A stretch of 64,000 bases of DNA from DTU015 sp012837895 (GTDB taxonomy: Bacteria > Bacillota > Sulfobacillia > Fermentithermobacillales > Fermentithermobacillaceae): contig JBMNKH010000004.1 in the NCBI GenBank assembly GCA_050952085.1, positions 496,001 through 560,000 on the forward strand, in the 5' to 3' direction. Position numbers and translations under genes: made by a program. Shown one piece after another: positions 1 to 7,466 of this stretch. Below the pieces are notes generated by a model. That model was not told where the DNA came from. It was given only the letters and a program-made list of their open reading frames with translations, and did not search any database. Each line of letters opens with the position of its first letter. Position 1 is the first letter of the stretch.

Positions 1-1
1 G

Positions 2-685
2 GAACGTGATGAACGCACCCGGGTAATACCCACAGACCGGTTGTTTATCGATATAGGGGCAGAATCCCGGGAACAGGCCGAAAAAAAGGTGCAGCCCGGG
101 GATTACGTGGTTTTTGACACTGAGTACGAAGAGCTGTCGCCGGGAATCGTTAAAGCTAAGGCTCTGGATGACAGGGTCGGGTGTGCCCTTCTGTTGGAGA
201 TACTGAAACAAGATTGGCAGAACATACAGCTATATGCCGTGTTTGCAGTCCAGGAAGAAGTAGGGCTGAGAGGGGCCAGGGTGGCTGCGTTTGCCGTTGA
301 ACCTGATATGGGCATAGCTCTTGAGGGCACAGTTTGTGCTGATATACCCGGGACAGACAAGGAATTCCAGGCAACCAGGTTAGGAAAGGGGGCTGCCCTG
401 AGCATAATGGACAGGGGCTCCATACCTGACCGTGCAATGCTCAATCAACTTGTGAAGATTGCCGAGGACGAGGGGATACCTTACCAGTTCAGGGAAGCCA
501 CTTCAGGGGGCAATGACGCAGGCGTTATCCAGCAAGCTAAAGCAGGCTGCCCGGTAGCTTCCGTATCTGTGCCTTGCCGCTATATACATACCCCTTGTTC
601 GGTCATGTCAATGTCAGATTTTGAAGCAGCCCGAAAATTGATCATCAAGTTCTTAGAGAGTGTTGAGGGAGGTTTCAGACCATGA
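2..685 (+). CDS. M42 family metallo-aminopeptidase, 5'-truncated by window edge
   Basis: The reading frame is open to the first bases of the window, so the N-terminal part of this dinuclear-metal aminopeptidase lies outside. The visible part carries the M42 signatures also seen in the next gene: a DDRVGC block, the EEVGLRGA block with the catalytic glutamate, and a C-terminal YIHTPCS block with a metal-ligand histidine. The family trims short peptides in the cytoplasm. The stop overlaps the start of the second M42 gene by four bases, so the two are translationally coupled paralogs. A TTG at position 41 could be read as a start, but the coding sequence upstream of it already matches the family, so the gene is truncated rather than short. 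Confidence 0.9.
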   Translation, partial: ERDERTRVIPTDRLFIDIGAESREQAEKKVQPGDYVVFDTEYEELSPGIVKAKALDDRVGCALLLEILKQDWQNIQLYAVFAVQEEVGLRGARVAAFAVEPDMGIALEGTVCADIPGTDKEFQATRLGKGAALSIMDRGSIPDRAMLNQLVKIAEDEGIPYQFREATSGGNDAGVIQQAKAGCPVASVSVPCRYIHTPCSVMSMSDFEAARKLIIKFLESVEGGFRP

Positions 686-1749
686 AAGACCTTATCAAGA
701 GACTGACAGAGACTTTTGGGCCTTCGGGTTCCGAGGGACCCATAAGGGAAGTTATCAGGAAAGAAGTTGAGCCCTATGTTGACGAGATCAGGGTTGACGC
801 TCTGGGCAATTTCATATGCTTCAAGAAAGGGAGCGGCGGAGGGAAAAAGGTAATCCTTGATGCCCATATGGATGAAATCGGCGCTATAGTGACGCATATA
901 GACGAAAACGGATTCCTGCGGTTTGCGAATATCGGAGGAGTGTCCCCTGTGATCTCTCTGGGGCAGCGGGTGTATTTCGAGAACGGTACCTTTGGTGTGA
1001 TTGGATGCGAGAAGCTGGATGACATAAAAGACCTGAAACTCGAAAAACTCTATATCGACATTGGTGCCGCCAGCCGCGAAGAAGCCTCAAAGAAGGTCAA
1101 GGTAGGCGACATGGCCGCTTTCTTCCAGCCTGCGATTGACCTGGGCAACCGCATGGTAGCCAAAGCAATGGATGACAGGATTGGTTGCGTAGTTGTGATT
1201 GAAGTTTTGAAGAGATTGAAGCAAACAGCACATGACATCTACGCAGTGTTCGCAAGCCAGGAAGAGGTCGGACTGAGGGGCGCCAGGGTAGCTGCCTACG
1301 GGATCAACCCTGACGTGGGCATAGCTTTTGATGTTACGGGAACGGGTGATACCCCCAAATCCCATACCATGGATGTATCCCTTGGTAAAGGCGCAGCTAT
1401 CAAGGTCAAAGATTCCAGCTTGATCTGCCATCCCGGGCTCAGGGATTACCTTGTGAAACTGGCTGAGGAGAACGGCATTCCGTACCAGATGGAAGTCCTG
1501 GAACGGGGAGGCACAGATTCAGGCGCCATCCAACTGACACGGGCAGGGATACCGGCAGGGGTGATATCAATTCCGTCCAGGTATATCCACAGCCCCTGTG
1601 AGATGGTGGATCTGGGTGACGTAGAAGCTTGCGTCAAGCTTTGCGTAGCTGCATGTGAAAGTCCGCTGGATTCTGCTGCCCCCAGAGCGGGGCAAGCAGG
1701 CCATAGAATCCGGGGAAGAATCCGGGAGGGCGTTTCCCCTTTTTCTTGA
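682..1749 (+). CDS. M42 family metallo-aminopeptidase (second tandem copy)
   Basis: A complete 355-residue M42 cytosolic aminopeptidase. Metal and catalytic motifs are visible in order: DAHMDE near residue 61, AMDDRIGC near 165, QEEVGLRGARVAA near 193, FDVTGTGDTP near 222 and YIHSPCE near 315. ATG start with GGAGG just upstream, overlapping the previous gene by four bases. The last roughly 30 residues (arginine/glycine-rich, ending VSPFS) run past the usual family end, and the stop codon lies inside the loop of the terminator hairpin, so the C-terminal tail is encoded by the terminator's left arm. Confidence 0.93.
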   Translation: MKDLIKRLTETFGPSGSEGPIREVIRKEVEPYVDEIRVDALGNFICFKKGSGGGKKVILDAHMDEIGAIVTHIDENGFLRFANIGGVSPVISLGQRVYFENGTFGVIGCEKLDDIKDLKLEKLYIDIGAASREEASKKVKVGDMAAFFQPAIDLGNRMVAKAMDDRIGCVVVIEVLKRLKQTAHDIYAVFASQEEVGLRGARVAAYGINPDVGIAFDVTGTGDTPKSHTMDVSLGKGAAIKVKDSSLICHPGLRDYLVKLAEENGIPYQMEVLERGGTDSGAIQLTRAGIPAGVISIPSRYIHSPCEMVDLGDVEACVKLCVAACESPLDSAAPRAGQAGHRIRGRIREGVSPFS

Positions 1750-1773
1750 GGGAAATGCCCTCTGATCTTTTTG
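1726..1773 (+). terminator. Rho-independent terminator of the M42 pair
   Basis: Left arm GAGGGCGTTTCCC (1726-1738) pairs with GGGAAATGCCCTC (1750-1762), with one G-T wobble. An 11-nt loop contains the stop codon, and CTTTTTG follows the stem. Confidence 0.8.
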
Positions 1774-1921
1774 TAGCTGCTGATCCATCCGTGCCTGCTT
1801 GTCTTTCTGTGCCTGGACAGCCTGTATGAGGACGTGCTTGTGGACGACCTGTGTGGGGGCGTGCTCTTGATCCCCAGGTTCTTTGCTCTTAGCTCATAGA
1901 AGGCCAATAGAAGACCAGCGG

Positions 1922-2580
1922 AATGGTGCACTACGTGCACCATTTTAGCCTGTTTCCCGTCTCACCAACGATAAAACGGCGTACCACGTGCACCATTCCG
2001 GTCCATTTCCGGCCTTGCGGTCGCTGAAATGGTGCACCACATGCACCATTCTGGCCTGTTTGCAGTCTCGCCATCGACATGACGGTGCACTACATGCACC
2101 ATTCTGGCTCACCTTCAGCCTTCCGGCCCATGAAATGGTGCACCACGTACACCATTCTGACCTGTTTGCTGTCTCGCCATCGACAAAATGGTGCACTACA
2201 TGCACCATTCTGGCTCACCTTCAGCCTTTCGGCCCATGAAATGGTGTACCACGTACGCCATTCTGACCTGTTTGCTGTTCCGCCATCGACAAAATGGTGT
2301 ACCACGTGCACCATTTTGGCCTGTTCCCCGTCTCGCCAACGACAAAACGGTGCACCACGTGCACCATTCCTGTCCATTTCCGGCCTTTCGGCCCATGAAA
2401 TGGTGTACCACATGCACCATTTTGGCCTGTCTTACTTCTCTCCGACGACAAAATGGTGCACTACATGCACCATACTGCGTCCATTCTTATCTTTCTGTTG
2501 CTGAAACGGTGCACCGCGTGCACCATTATGAATTCGTTTCCGCCTTGCTACCCCCAAAACGGTGCAGCAAGTGCACCAAG
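1922..2580. repeat. Array of 13 palindromic 23-bp units at an exact 53-bp period
   Basis: Units start at 1922, 1975, 2028, 2081, 2134, 2187, 2240, 2293, 2346, 2399, 2452, 2505 and 2558: every step is exactly 53 bp, made of a 23-bp unit and a 30-bp spacer. Each unit is an inverted repeat with arms close to AATGGTGCAC and GTGCACCATT around a 3-nt centre (mostly CAC or TAC). The last unit is degenerate. Spacers are not unique but fall into two alternating families: a CTGACCTGTTTGCTGTCTCG type and a CTGGCTCACCTTCAGCC type, with diverged members at both ends. No Cas gene, transposase or recognised origin protein is nearby. The array lies between the M42 terminator and the 3' end of the minus-strand amidase gene, so it is not an upstream region of either. 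Function unknown. Confidence 0.95.
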
Positions 2581-2670
2581 AACCTGGAATCTATGCTGTG
2601 ATCCGTGCCTAGCCCCAGTACCCGTACCCGGCTCCAATCCGGCAAGTATCAGATGAGGAGTCCGGGAGGC

Positions 2671-4890
2671 CTAATAGGTACCGGCTCCTGAAGCAGGGGA
2701 GAAGTATTCCTCAAGAGCCTTTAATACTCCCCTGGCTGCCGCTTCCTGAACGTGATCTTGCTTGAGCAGGTCTTCTTCCCTGGGATTGGACAAGTACATT
2801 ACTTCAACCAAGACCGAGGGGCAGTGGGATTCCCTGTTGACGAAGAAGTTTGAATCTTTAACTCCCCTGTCAACAGTACCAAGGCTTGCTGTCAGGTGTT
2901 TCTGGATCAGTGTCGCCAGCCGCCTGGATTCAGACGTGTTCAAAGTCTGGCTGCAGATATAAGAAGTTGTGCCTGCAGTTTGGCGGTTGCTATGCCAGTC
3001 GTTATGTATGGAAACGAAGGCGTGAGTTTTCTGCGACCATGCCGCCCTCTTAGCCAGGTCACCTGAATATTCGTCTATGTCAGGCTTCCAATCTTCAGGA
3101 GGAGTGGCATCTTCAAATTCTCCCAACCTGGTGAGAATAACAGTTGCTCCTGCTGACTCAAGCAGGTCACGGAGTTTGAGGGCGATTTTCCAGTTTACCG
3201 TCCGTTCCTGGTAGCCTGTGGGGCCTGATGCCCCTGGATCGTTTCCGCCGTGCCCTGGGTCAACCACGATCACCTTGCCTGAGAGCCCCGGGTTGGGGAA
3301 GAAGGCTTCCAGGGAGTTGGCATTTTTCTTGAGCAGGTAGGTACCGCTTAGAGATGCGTCCATGGATAAGCTGACGCCATCGTTGGTGGCACCGATATCC
3401 ACCTTCCTAACTAAATCGCCGCGAACCAGTGAGGCTTGTCCGGCGTAAGAAGCGCCTGGCAGGAACATTGTAACCGAGCTGCCGTTCCTGGTTACAGTGG
3501 GCCATGTATATCCAAGGGTGTGCACTGTAAGCACTTCCCCGTCGTCCTCACGCCTCACATCAATTCCGGTGACTGTGGGCGCAAAGCCGAGCACCACTTT
3601 TCCCGGCGATTGCTCTTGGACGATATATGACGGAGCTTCGGAAAACCTTATGGTAACATCGCTTCCTTCGACCTTAACCGATTCAAACTCGTAGGCGTTT
3701 ATGTCGAGCCTGCCTGCTGTTTTGAAAAACTCAGAGGTGCTAATTACCAATGCGTTGTCTTCCCTGCGTATAATCTGGCAGGTTTGAAACGGACCCTGCA
3801 GTGTAAGGGTACGGATACTTGAACTTGCGTCAAGTGCCACTGAAAAGCTTGGGGATGCACCGGCAGAAGCACCGGTGGTCAGCCACGATGCCACCCAGCC
3901 TACAACGCCTTTGGGTGAAATACCCCTTATCCAGCGATCCCGCACTTCAAGCACACGGATTATGTCGCCTTTTTGCACCATGGAGATCACAGGGTAGTTG
4001 GTGCCAGGACCTGCCCTAAAATTCACGTCAGTAGCGTTTACCGTAGTTGAACTGTATTTCCCCAGAGACCACGATGTTTCAGATACACCGAAGGAAAGGG
4101 AAGGGTCGTTTACTGCGGAAATCACCGAATCAGGGCCGTATACCCAGCCTCTTATCCCGGCCGAAGTCTGCACCGCAATCCATGCGCCTCTTGACGTGAT
4201 GTACTTGGCAGAATCCCCTGATCTCAAGGTGGCCATAACAGGCGAGCCCTTAATGGGCCTCTGATATACTGTCACCGATCCGCCCCGGGGGCCTACCACC
4301 ATGTCTCCTGCCACAGGGGTAGTCTCCTCGATGACAGGGAGGGTCAATTGCAGCAGCTCCTCAAAGATCCATGCCGTGCGTCCGCTTCCCAGGGATACCC
4401 TGATCCAGTCGTTGCGCTTAGCTTCAGCAGGATATGTATGGCCTCTTTGAGTCACCCCCAGCGCAGGATAGTCTGTGCCCGGACCCTGGCGCATGTTTAC
4501 ATCGGTTCTGGTTATGACTGCAGATATGCCGCGTGAACTCAGGTCGATGTCAACGAGCCACGCTGCGATCCACGCTTCTTTGCCTTTATATGATATCTTA
4601 AGCCAATCGTTTTCGATGGATATTATGTCCAGCCAGGTACCTTCCAGCACTGTCCCTACAATGCTGTGATTTGTGCCTGGGCCTGACCTTAGATTACACA
4701 CATCTCCCACTACAACACCTTTGAAACCTGCGAAGTCAGACGGCATAAGCGGGCTATTGCCGCTGGACAAGGCCGTTTGAGGCTGACATGCAAGGCTCAG
4801 GGCCATAGCCAGGAGAAGCACGCCAGGCAACCCCCGGCCGTTTGCTCTTGAAAAAGGTCTTATCGAAAAATGTCGGATATGTTTGGTCAT
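2671..4890 (-). CDS. Secreted N-acetylmuramoyl-L-alanine amidase with four SH3b domains and an AMIN domain
   Basis: A 739-residue exported cell-wall hydrolase that cleaves the MurNAc-L-Ala bond of peptidoglycan. An N-terminal signal sequence (hydrophobic LPGVLLLAMALSLA) is followed by SH3b-like repeats (NLRSGPGTN near 65, NMRQGPGTD near 130, a weaker one near 200-260, NFRAGPGTN near 290). An AMIN-like segment covers about 350-530 and a C-terminal Amidase_3 domain starts near 540. The zinc/catalytic set is present: DPGHGG, the E of YQERTVNW, the H of SIHND, and the E of VLVEVMYLSN. Four SH3b modules imply strong wall binding. Monocistronic, reading towards the 53-bp repeat array. Confidence 0.93.
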   Translation of the reverse strand: MTKHIRHFSIRPFSRANGRGLPGVLLLAMALSLACQPQTALSSGNSPLMPSDFAGFKGVVVGDVCNLRSGPGTNHSIVGTVLEGTWLDIISIENDWLKISYKGKEAWIAAWLVDIDLSSRGISAVITRTDVNMRQGPGTDYPALGVTQRGHTYPAEAKRNDWIRVSLGSGRTAWIFEELLQLTLPVIEETTPVAGDMVVGPRGGSVTVYQRPIKGSPVMATLRSGDSAKYITSRGAWIAVQTSAGIRGWVYGPDSVISAVNDPSLSFGVSETSWSLGKYSSTTVNATDVNFRAGPGTNYPVISMVQKGDIIRVLEVRDRWIRGISPKGVVGWVASWLTTGASAGASPSFSVALDASSSIRTLTLQGPFQTCQIIRREDNALVISTSEFFKTAGRLDINAYEFESVKVEGSDVTIRFSEAPSYIVQEQSPGKVVLGFAPTVTGIDVRREDDGEVLTVHTLGYTWPTVTRNGSSVTMFLPGASYAGQASLVRGDLVRKVDIGATNDGVSLSMDASLSGTYLLKKNANSLEAFFPNPGLSGKVIVVDPGHGGNDPGASGPTGYQERTVNWKIALKLRDLLESAGATVILTRLGEFEDATPPEDWKPDIDEYSGDLAKRAAWSQKTHAFVSIHNDWHSNRQTAGTTSYICSQTLNTSESRRLATLIQKHLTASLGTVDRGVKDSNFFVNRESHCPSVLVEVMYLSNPREEDLLKQDHVQEAAARGVLKALEEYFSPASGAGTY

Positions 4891-5047
4891 ATGTATTTAC
4901 CTCTCGCTTCTTATGGGGTTCGATCTTATGCTGATTTCTTACCTGATATAGTAATCGTAATAACTTGTTTTGTTCAGACGAAATTTTCAAGGCGTATGTT
5001 CCCTTTCGACAATTTTAGCAGTAAATATAACAAAGAGGGAATAAGCG

Positions 5048-5084
5048 GGAAAAACAGCTGCCGGATACACCTATCCGGCAGCTG
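5048..5084 (-). terminator. Terminator of the iscRSU operon
   Basis: A perfect 13-bp stem, CAGCTGCCGGATA (5055-5067) with TATCCGGCAGCTG (5072-5084), and a 4-nt loop. On the minus strand it is followed by five T (AAAAA at 5050-5054 on the plus strand). The 311-bp gene-free stretch 4891-5201 otherwise holds the amidase 5' region and the readable tail after the iscU stop; no other feature is evident there. Confidence 0.88.
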
Positions 5085-5105
5085 CGTGAAAGTGTCAATG
5101 CATCA

Positions 5106-5201
5106 CTAGGGGCAATGACTGAAATGCGTCTTCTCATAGTTTGGCACTGTGTTATATTGGTGTCCCTGTTCTTGGTGCTCGTTCTCTCGATGCCCGTCCT
5201 C
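5106..5201 (-). other. In-frame His/Glu-rich continuation after the iscU stop codon
   Basis: Reading on past the TAA at 5202-5204 gives 31 more sense codons, starting EDGHRENEHQEQGHQ, before TAG at 5106. The composition and motif (E/N-E-H-Q-E-x-G-H) match the last coded residues EEHEHQEHGH, so the present stop appears to have split a longer His-rich tail, most simply by CAA changing to TAA. Confidence 0.55.
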
Positions 5202-5621
5202 TTAGTGCCCGTGTTCTTGGTGTTCGTGCTCCTCTGTCTTGATTTCTATGTCAATCCCTTGCTTCTTGTAGTAATCCTGAATTGCAGCGTGTACTGCTTC
5301 GGCCGCCAGGTTAGAGCAATGCAGCTTCTGCGGGGGTAACCCGCCCAGGGATTCTGCCACTTGCTTATTTGAAACTTCCAGTGCTTCTTCCAAAGTGAGC
5401 CCCTTGACCAACTCAGTCACCATGGAACTGGTGGCAATCGCAGCCCCGCACCCGAAAGTCCTGAACTTGATGTCTTCAATCCTGTTGTCCTTTATCCTCA
5501 GGGTTATCCTCATCATATCCCCGCACACAGGATTTCCGACCTGGCCAACGCCATCAGGATTTTCAAGTTCCCCTACGTTTCTGGGATTGAAAAAATGGTC
5601 CATAACTTTCTCATTGTACAT
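5202..5621 (-). CDS. iscU: Fe-S cluster scaffold protein IscU/NifU-like, with His-rich C-terminus
   Basis: A 139-residue scaffold on which [2Fe-2S]/[4Fe-4S] clusters are assembled from sulfur delivered by the cysteine desulfurase encoded just upstream. The three ligand cysteines are visible: NPVCGD near 35, FGCGAA near 58, and LHCSNLAAEAVHAAI near 103. The core ends near residue 120 and is followed by a short metal-binding-looking tail, EEHEHQEHGH, not usual in the family. It is the last gene of the iscR-iscS-iscU operon, 20 bp after iscS and ahead of a strong terminator. Confidence 0.93.
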   Translation of the reverse strand: MYNEKVMDHFFNPRNVGELENPDGVGQVGNPVCGDMMRITLRIKDNRIEDIKFRTFGCGAAIATSSMVTELVKGLTLEEALEVSNKQVAESLGGLPPQKLHCSNLAAEAVHAAIQDYYKKQGIDIEIKTEEHEHQEHGH

Positions 5622-5641
5622 GTCTTATCCCCGCCTTTACA

Positions 5642-6832
5642 TCATAAACCGCTGCCTGGGCCTAACGGCGACATGGCACGAAGTTTCCCGACTATAGGTG
5701 GCAGAATCTCCAACACGTAATCAACATCCTCTTCTGTATTGGACATGCCCAGTGAAAATCTCAGGGATCCGTGGGCAGTCTCATGTGACAGGCCCATCGC
5801 CAGGAGCACATGGGACGGTTCCAGCGAACCTGAAGTACAGGCTGAACCTGATGATGCAGCTACGCCCATCCGGTCAAGGTTGAGCAGTATGGATTCGCCT
5901 TCCAAGTACTTAACGCTCACGTTGACGTTATGAGGCAGCCTCAGTACCGGGTGCCCGTTGAGAACCACATCAGGGATTTCCCTGAGCAGCCCTTCAATCA
6001 GCTTGTCGCGCAGTTTGCTAAGCCTTTCTGCTTCTTCAGGAAGTTCCGCCTTGGCTAAGCGGCTTGCTTCCCCGAATCCTATTATCCCGGGGACGTTTTC
6101 TGTGCCTGCCCGCCTCATCCTTTCGTGCGCACCGCCGGTGACCTGGGGGGTAAGCCTTACGCCCCTCCTTACGTACAGGGCTCCTACGCCTTTGGGGCCG
6201 TATATCTTGTGGCTTGAAAGGGTAAGCAGGTCAACGTTCATGTCTTTGACGTCAATAGGGATCTTACCTGCGCTCTGCACAGCGTCAGTGTGGAACAAGA
6301 CCCCATGTTCCCGGGCTATTTCACCGATTTGCTTTATTGGCTCTACCGTGCCCACTTCGTTCTGGCCGTGCATGATCGAAACCAGGATTGTGTCTTTCCT
6401 AATAGCTCTTCTTACGTCATCCGGGTCGATTAACCCGTACTTATCACATGGGACAAAGGTGACTTCAAAACCTTCCTTCTGAAGAGCTTCAAAAGTATGG
6501 AGTACTGCATGGTGCTCAATCTGACTGGTGATCAGGTGATTGCCCTTTGATTTTCTCGCATGGGCAATACCCCTTATCGCCAGGTTGTCAGCTTCAGTTC
6601 CGCCAGACGTGAAAATTATCTCATTAGGAGAAGCTTCAATGAGAGAGGCCACCTTTTCCCGGGCGTCATTGATAGCTTCCCTTGCTGCGTATCCCCACCT
6701 GTGAACACTTGAAGCGTTGCCAAATTTGCCTGCGAAATATGGCAACATAGCAGCCAGCACCTCAGGCCTCACCGGGGTGGTTGCCGAATGGTCAAGGTAG
6801 ACTTGTCTTTGAGCGTTTGGCTGACTACTCAT
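5642..6832 (-). CDS. iscS: Cysteine desulfurase (IscS/NifS family)
   Basis: A PLP enzyme of about 396 residues that removes sulfur from L-cysteine and passes it to IscU. Motifs: YLDHSATTPVRPEV at the N-terminus, the PLP lysine in SSHKIYGPKG, and the active-site cysteine loop SGSACTSGSLEPSHVL near the C-terminus. The open frame extends 17 codons further upstream, but ATG at 6832 has AGGAGG eight bases before it. That start overlaps the end of the Rrf2 regulator gene by eight bases, so the two are coupled. Confidence 0.95.
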   Translation of the reverse strand: MSSQPNAQRQVYLDHSATTPVRPEVLAAMLPYFAGKFGNASSVHRWGYAAREAINDAREKVASLIEASPNEIIFTSGGTEADNLAIRGIAHARKSKGNHLITSQIEHHAVLHTFEALQKEGFEVTFVPCDKYGLIDPDDVRRAIRKDTILVSIMHGQNEVGTVEPIKQIGEIAREHGVLFHTDAVQSAGKIPIDVKDMNVDLLTLSSHKIYGPKGVGALYVRRGVRLTPQVTGGAHERMRRAGTENVPGIIGFGEASRLAKAELPEEAERLSKLRDKLIEGLLREIPDVVLNGHPVLRLPHNVNVSVKYLEGESILLNLDRMGVAASSGSACTSGSLEPSHVLLAMGLSHETAHGSLRFSLGMSNTEEDVDYVLEILPPIVGKLRAMSPLGPGSGL

Positions 6833-7280
6833 GGTCTGTGTCCTCCTTTTTTCCGGTGTGTGCGGCCCCCTCAACCAAGTCATGCAAAGTTATTGAATGG
6901 AGGACGCCTTCGATGGCATTGCCGACTTTCTCCCAAACCAATCTCGCTCTGCAATCCTCAGGGCAGTCGTAGTCAGAGAAATCGTCGTGCATGCACTTGA
7001 CAGGCGCGACAGGGCCTTCGGCCACCTTCACGATTTCACCAACGGTGATCCTGTCCGCCGGCCTTGCAAGCTTATAGCCACCACCAAATCCGCGCTTGCC
7101 TTGCACCAGGCCGTGTTCCCTCAGCGGGATTACGATCTGTTCAAGGTAACCCTGGGAAAGTTTTTGGGCAGCGGAGATTTCGGCAAGTGACACAAAATCG
7201 TCTTCTGACCTGGCCAATTCGTACATAAGCAATACCGCATAATGCCCTTTGGTCGACAGCGAAAAAGACAGTTTTCTCAC
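6825..7280 (-). CDS. iscR: Rrf2/IscR-type Fe-S regulator
   Basis: A winged-helix regulator of about 151 residues, first gene of the iscRSU operon, expected to sense the Fe-S status and repress its own operon. The N-terminal LSTKGHYAVLLMYELA and GFGGGYKLARP wing are typical. Three cysteines, CMHDDFSDYDC and PEDC, near residues 95-110 provide the cluster ligands. The frame stays open to 7421, but family members begin about where the GTG at 7280 lies, and the promoter and operator sit upstream of that GTG, inside the extended frame, so the longer start is unlikely. Confidence 0.88.
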   Translation of the reverse strand: MRKLSFSLSTKGHYAVLLMYELARSEDDFVSLAEISAAQKLSQGYLEQIVIPLREHGLVQGKRGFGGGYKLARPADRITVGEIVKVAEGPVAPVKCMHDDFSDYDCPEDCRARLVWEKVGNAIEGVLHSITLHDLVEGAAHTGKKEDTDHE

Positions 7281-7310
7281 CTCAGTTGAAATCCAGCTTG
7301 TATCACAATC

Positions 7311-7346
7311 TAATCCTATTATTCTACTAGGATTATAACAAGTCAA
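7311..7346 (-). promoter_or_regulatory. iscR promoter with overlapping 25-bp dyad operator
   Basis: On the minus strand, TTGACT (plus 7341-7346), a 17-bp spacer and AATAAT (7318-7323) form a sigma-A-type promoter. It is overlapped by a perfect dyad, TAATCCTA (7311-7318), 9 nt, TAGGATTA (7328-7335), which ends about 30 bp before the iscR GTG. Placement over the spacer and -10 fits autorepression by the Rrf2 protein; that link is inferred. Confidence 0.65.
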
Positions 7347-7466
7347 GTACATCCGGTTAGTTGAATTGGTTTTGGAGAACATCCTAGAGGAGGTATTATA
7401 ACGCTTAGAAGCGAAGAACAAGGTATGAATGTAGGTTACACCATATTAGTATCGTGAGGGGTTAAC

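Noticed and set aside
1922..2580. CRISPR array
   Set aside because: Unit and spacer lengths fit, but the spacers belong to two related families and repeat within the array, the 23-bp unit is a near-complete palindrome, and no cas gene is near.
1945..2656. Overlapping ORFs of 67-141 codons on both strands across the repeat array (MVHVVHH, WCTTCTIL-type peptides)
   Set aside because: They arise because the repeat lacks stop codons in many frames. The period of 53 changes frame at every unit, no single frame spans the array, and none has a ribosome-binding site.
5133..5160. TGGCAC as a sigma-54 -24 element near the iscU end
   Set aside because: No GC dinucleotide at the -12 position, and there is no gene downstream on that strand.
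5958..6482. 174-codon plus-strand ORF opposite iscS
   Set aside because: It is an antisense shadow of a clearly coding cysteine desulfurase, rich in Ser/Leu as expected for such shadows.
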